DNA of 6,583 nt, taken from the NCBI GenBank assembly GCA_029821255.1, contig JALGTS010000069.1:1-6583 (forward strand), given 5' to 3'. Below, piece by piece: positions 6,258 to 6,583 of this stretch (its first letter is position 1; the number at the start of each line of letters is the position of its first letter). The translations under genes were made by a program, and so were the position numbers. The stretch is from Candidatus Zipacnadia bacterium. Its GTDB lineage: Bacteria; Armatimonadota; Zipacnadia; Zipacnadales; Zipacnadaceae. The notes under the pieces are model-generated. The model worked only from the letters and a program-made list of their open reading frames with translations, was not told the DNA's origin and ran no database searches.

Positions 6258-6583
6258 CTATGTTAACGTTGCCACCACTTCTTTGAGCGACTCCACATCG
6301 GAGGTGTCCATAGCCTTGACAGTATCATCAATCCTACCCATCATTCCAGTCAGCACTCGCCTCGGACCAACCTCCACAAATACCTCTGTGCCCATATCAA
6401 TCATCTTGCGGATGGATTCTTCCCAGCAAACGCTGTGATTGATCTGCTGTTGTAATGCCTGCATTATACCTAATGCGTTACTGCGAGCAGTTGCATCCAC
6501 ATTAGAGACAATGGGTATGCGGGCATCACTGATGCCGGCCTGATGTAGATATTCACCGAACCGCTCAGCAGTACCATTCATCA
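6258..6583 (-). CDS. fabD: Malonyl-CoA:ACP transacylase, C-terminal part (gene runs off the right edge)
   Basis: FabD transfers the malonyl group from CoA to acyl carrier protein and so supplies the two-carbon donor for chain elongation. Only about 108 C-terminal residues are visible. The frame is open to the window edge, and the first full codon is an internal Met. That Met matches the residue after the catalytic histidine motif (H-S-P-L-M) of the family; the partial codon before it, ending in TG, is compatible with Leu. Counting from this Met, RIPIVSNVDA is at 21-30, QINHSVCWEESI at 46-57 and VFVEVGPRRVLTGMM at 67-81, all typical of the FabD C-terminal part. The catalytic Ser and His lie outside the window. 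The TAG stop is only 7 bases from the first possible fabG start, so the two genes are probably in one operon. Confidence 0.93.
   Translation of the reverse strand, partial: MNGTAERFGEYLHQAGISDARIPIVSNVDATARSNALGIMQALQQQINHSVCWEESIRKMIDMGTEVFVEVGPRRVLTGMMGRIDDTVKAMDTSDVESLKEVVATLT

Overview
This is a bacterial chromosomal window in which every supported gene lies on the minus strand, so it reads from right to left. It holds, in order of transcription: the 3' end of fabD, fabG, acpP, fabF, rnc (RNase III), a large secreted protein related to family 42 glycoside hydrolases, and the 5' end of uvrA. Base composition is moderately GC-rich and intergenic gaps are short. Several genes appear to start at GTG or TTG, and five of the six visible stop codons are TAG. 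The order fabD-fabG-acpP-fabF-rnc is known from several phyla, including clostridia-like Firmicutes and less-studied lineages such as Armatimonadota. The secreted GH42-like protein next to it fits an environmental lineage of the Armatimonadota kind, but that placement is a guess.

Right part (about 3870-6583): the type II fatty acid synthesis block. FabD loads malonyl groups onto ACP, AcpP carries the growing chain, FabF condenses it with malonyl-ACP, and FabG reduces the resulting 3-ketoacyl-ACP. The gaps around acpP carry signals that could set ACP expression apart from the enzymes: an extended -10 promoter and a strong GTG-start ribosome binding site upstream, and a GC-rich hairpin just after its stop codon.

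Middle part (about 650-3834): rnc follows fabF after 31 bases and encodes a full-length RNase III. Thirty bases further on begins an 804-residue protein with a signal peptide, a TIM-barrel region and a beta-galactosidase trimerisation-like domain. The two glutamates expected to do catalysis in GH42 do not appear in their usual places. This is the least ordinary gene in the window.

Left part (1-648): a 182-base gap containing a good sigma-70-type promoter, then the first 155 codons of uvrA, which runs off the window edge. The UvrA N-terminus keeps the Walker A and Q-loop motifs but has an unusual segment where most UvrA proteins are highly conserved.

No RNA genes, mobile elements, CRISPR arrays or long repeats were seen. 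Most of the window is housekeeping, and no clear new multi-gene system is visible.
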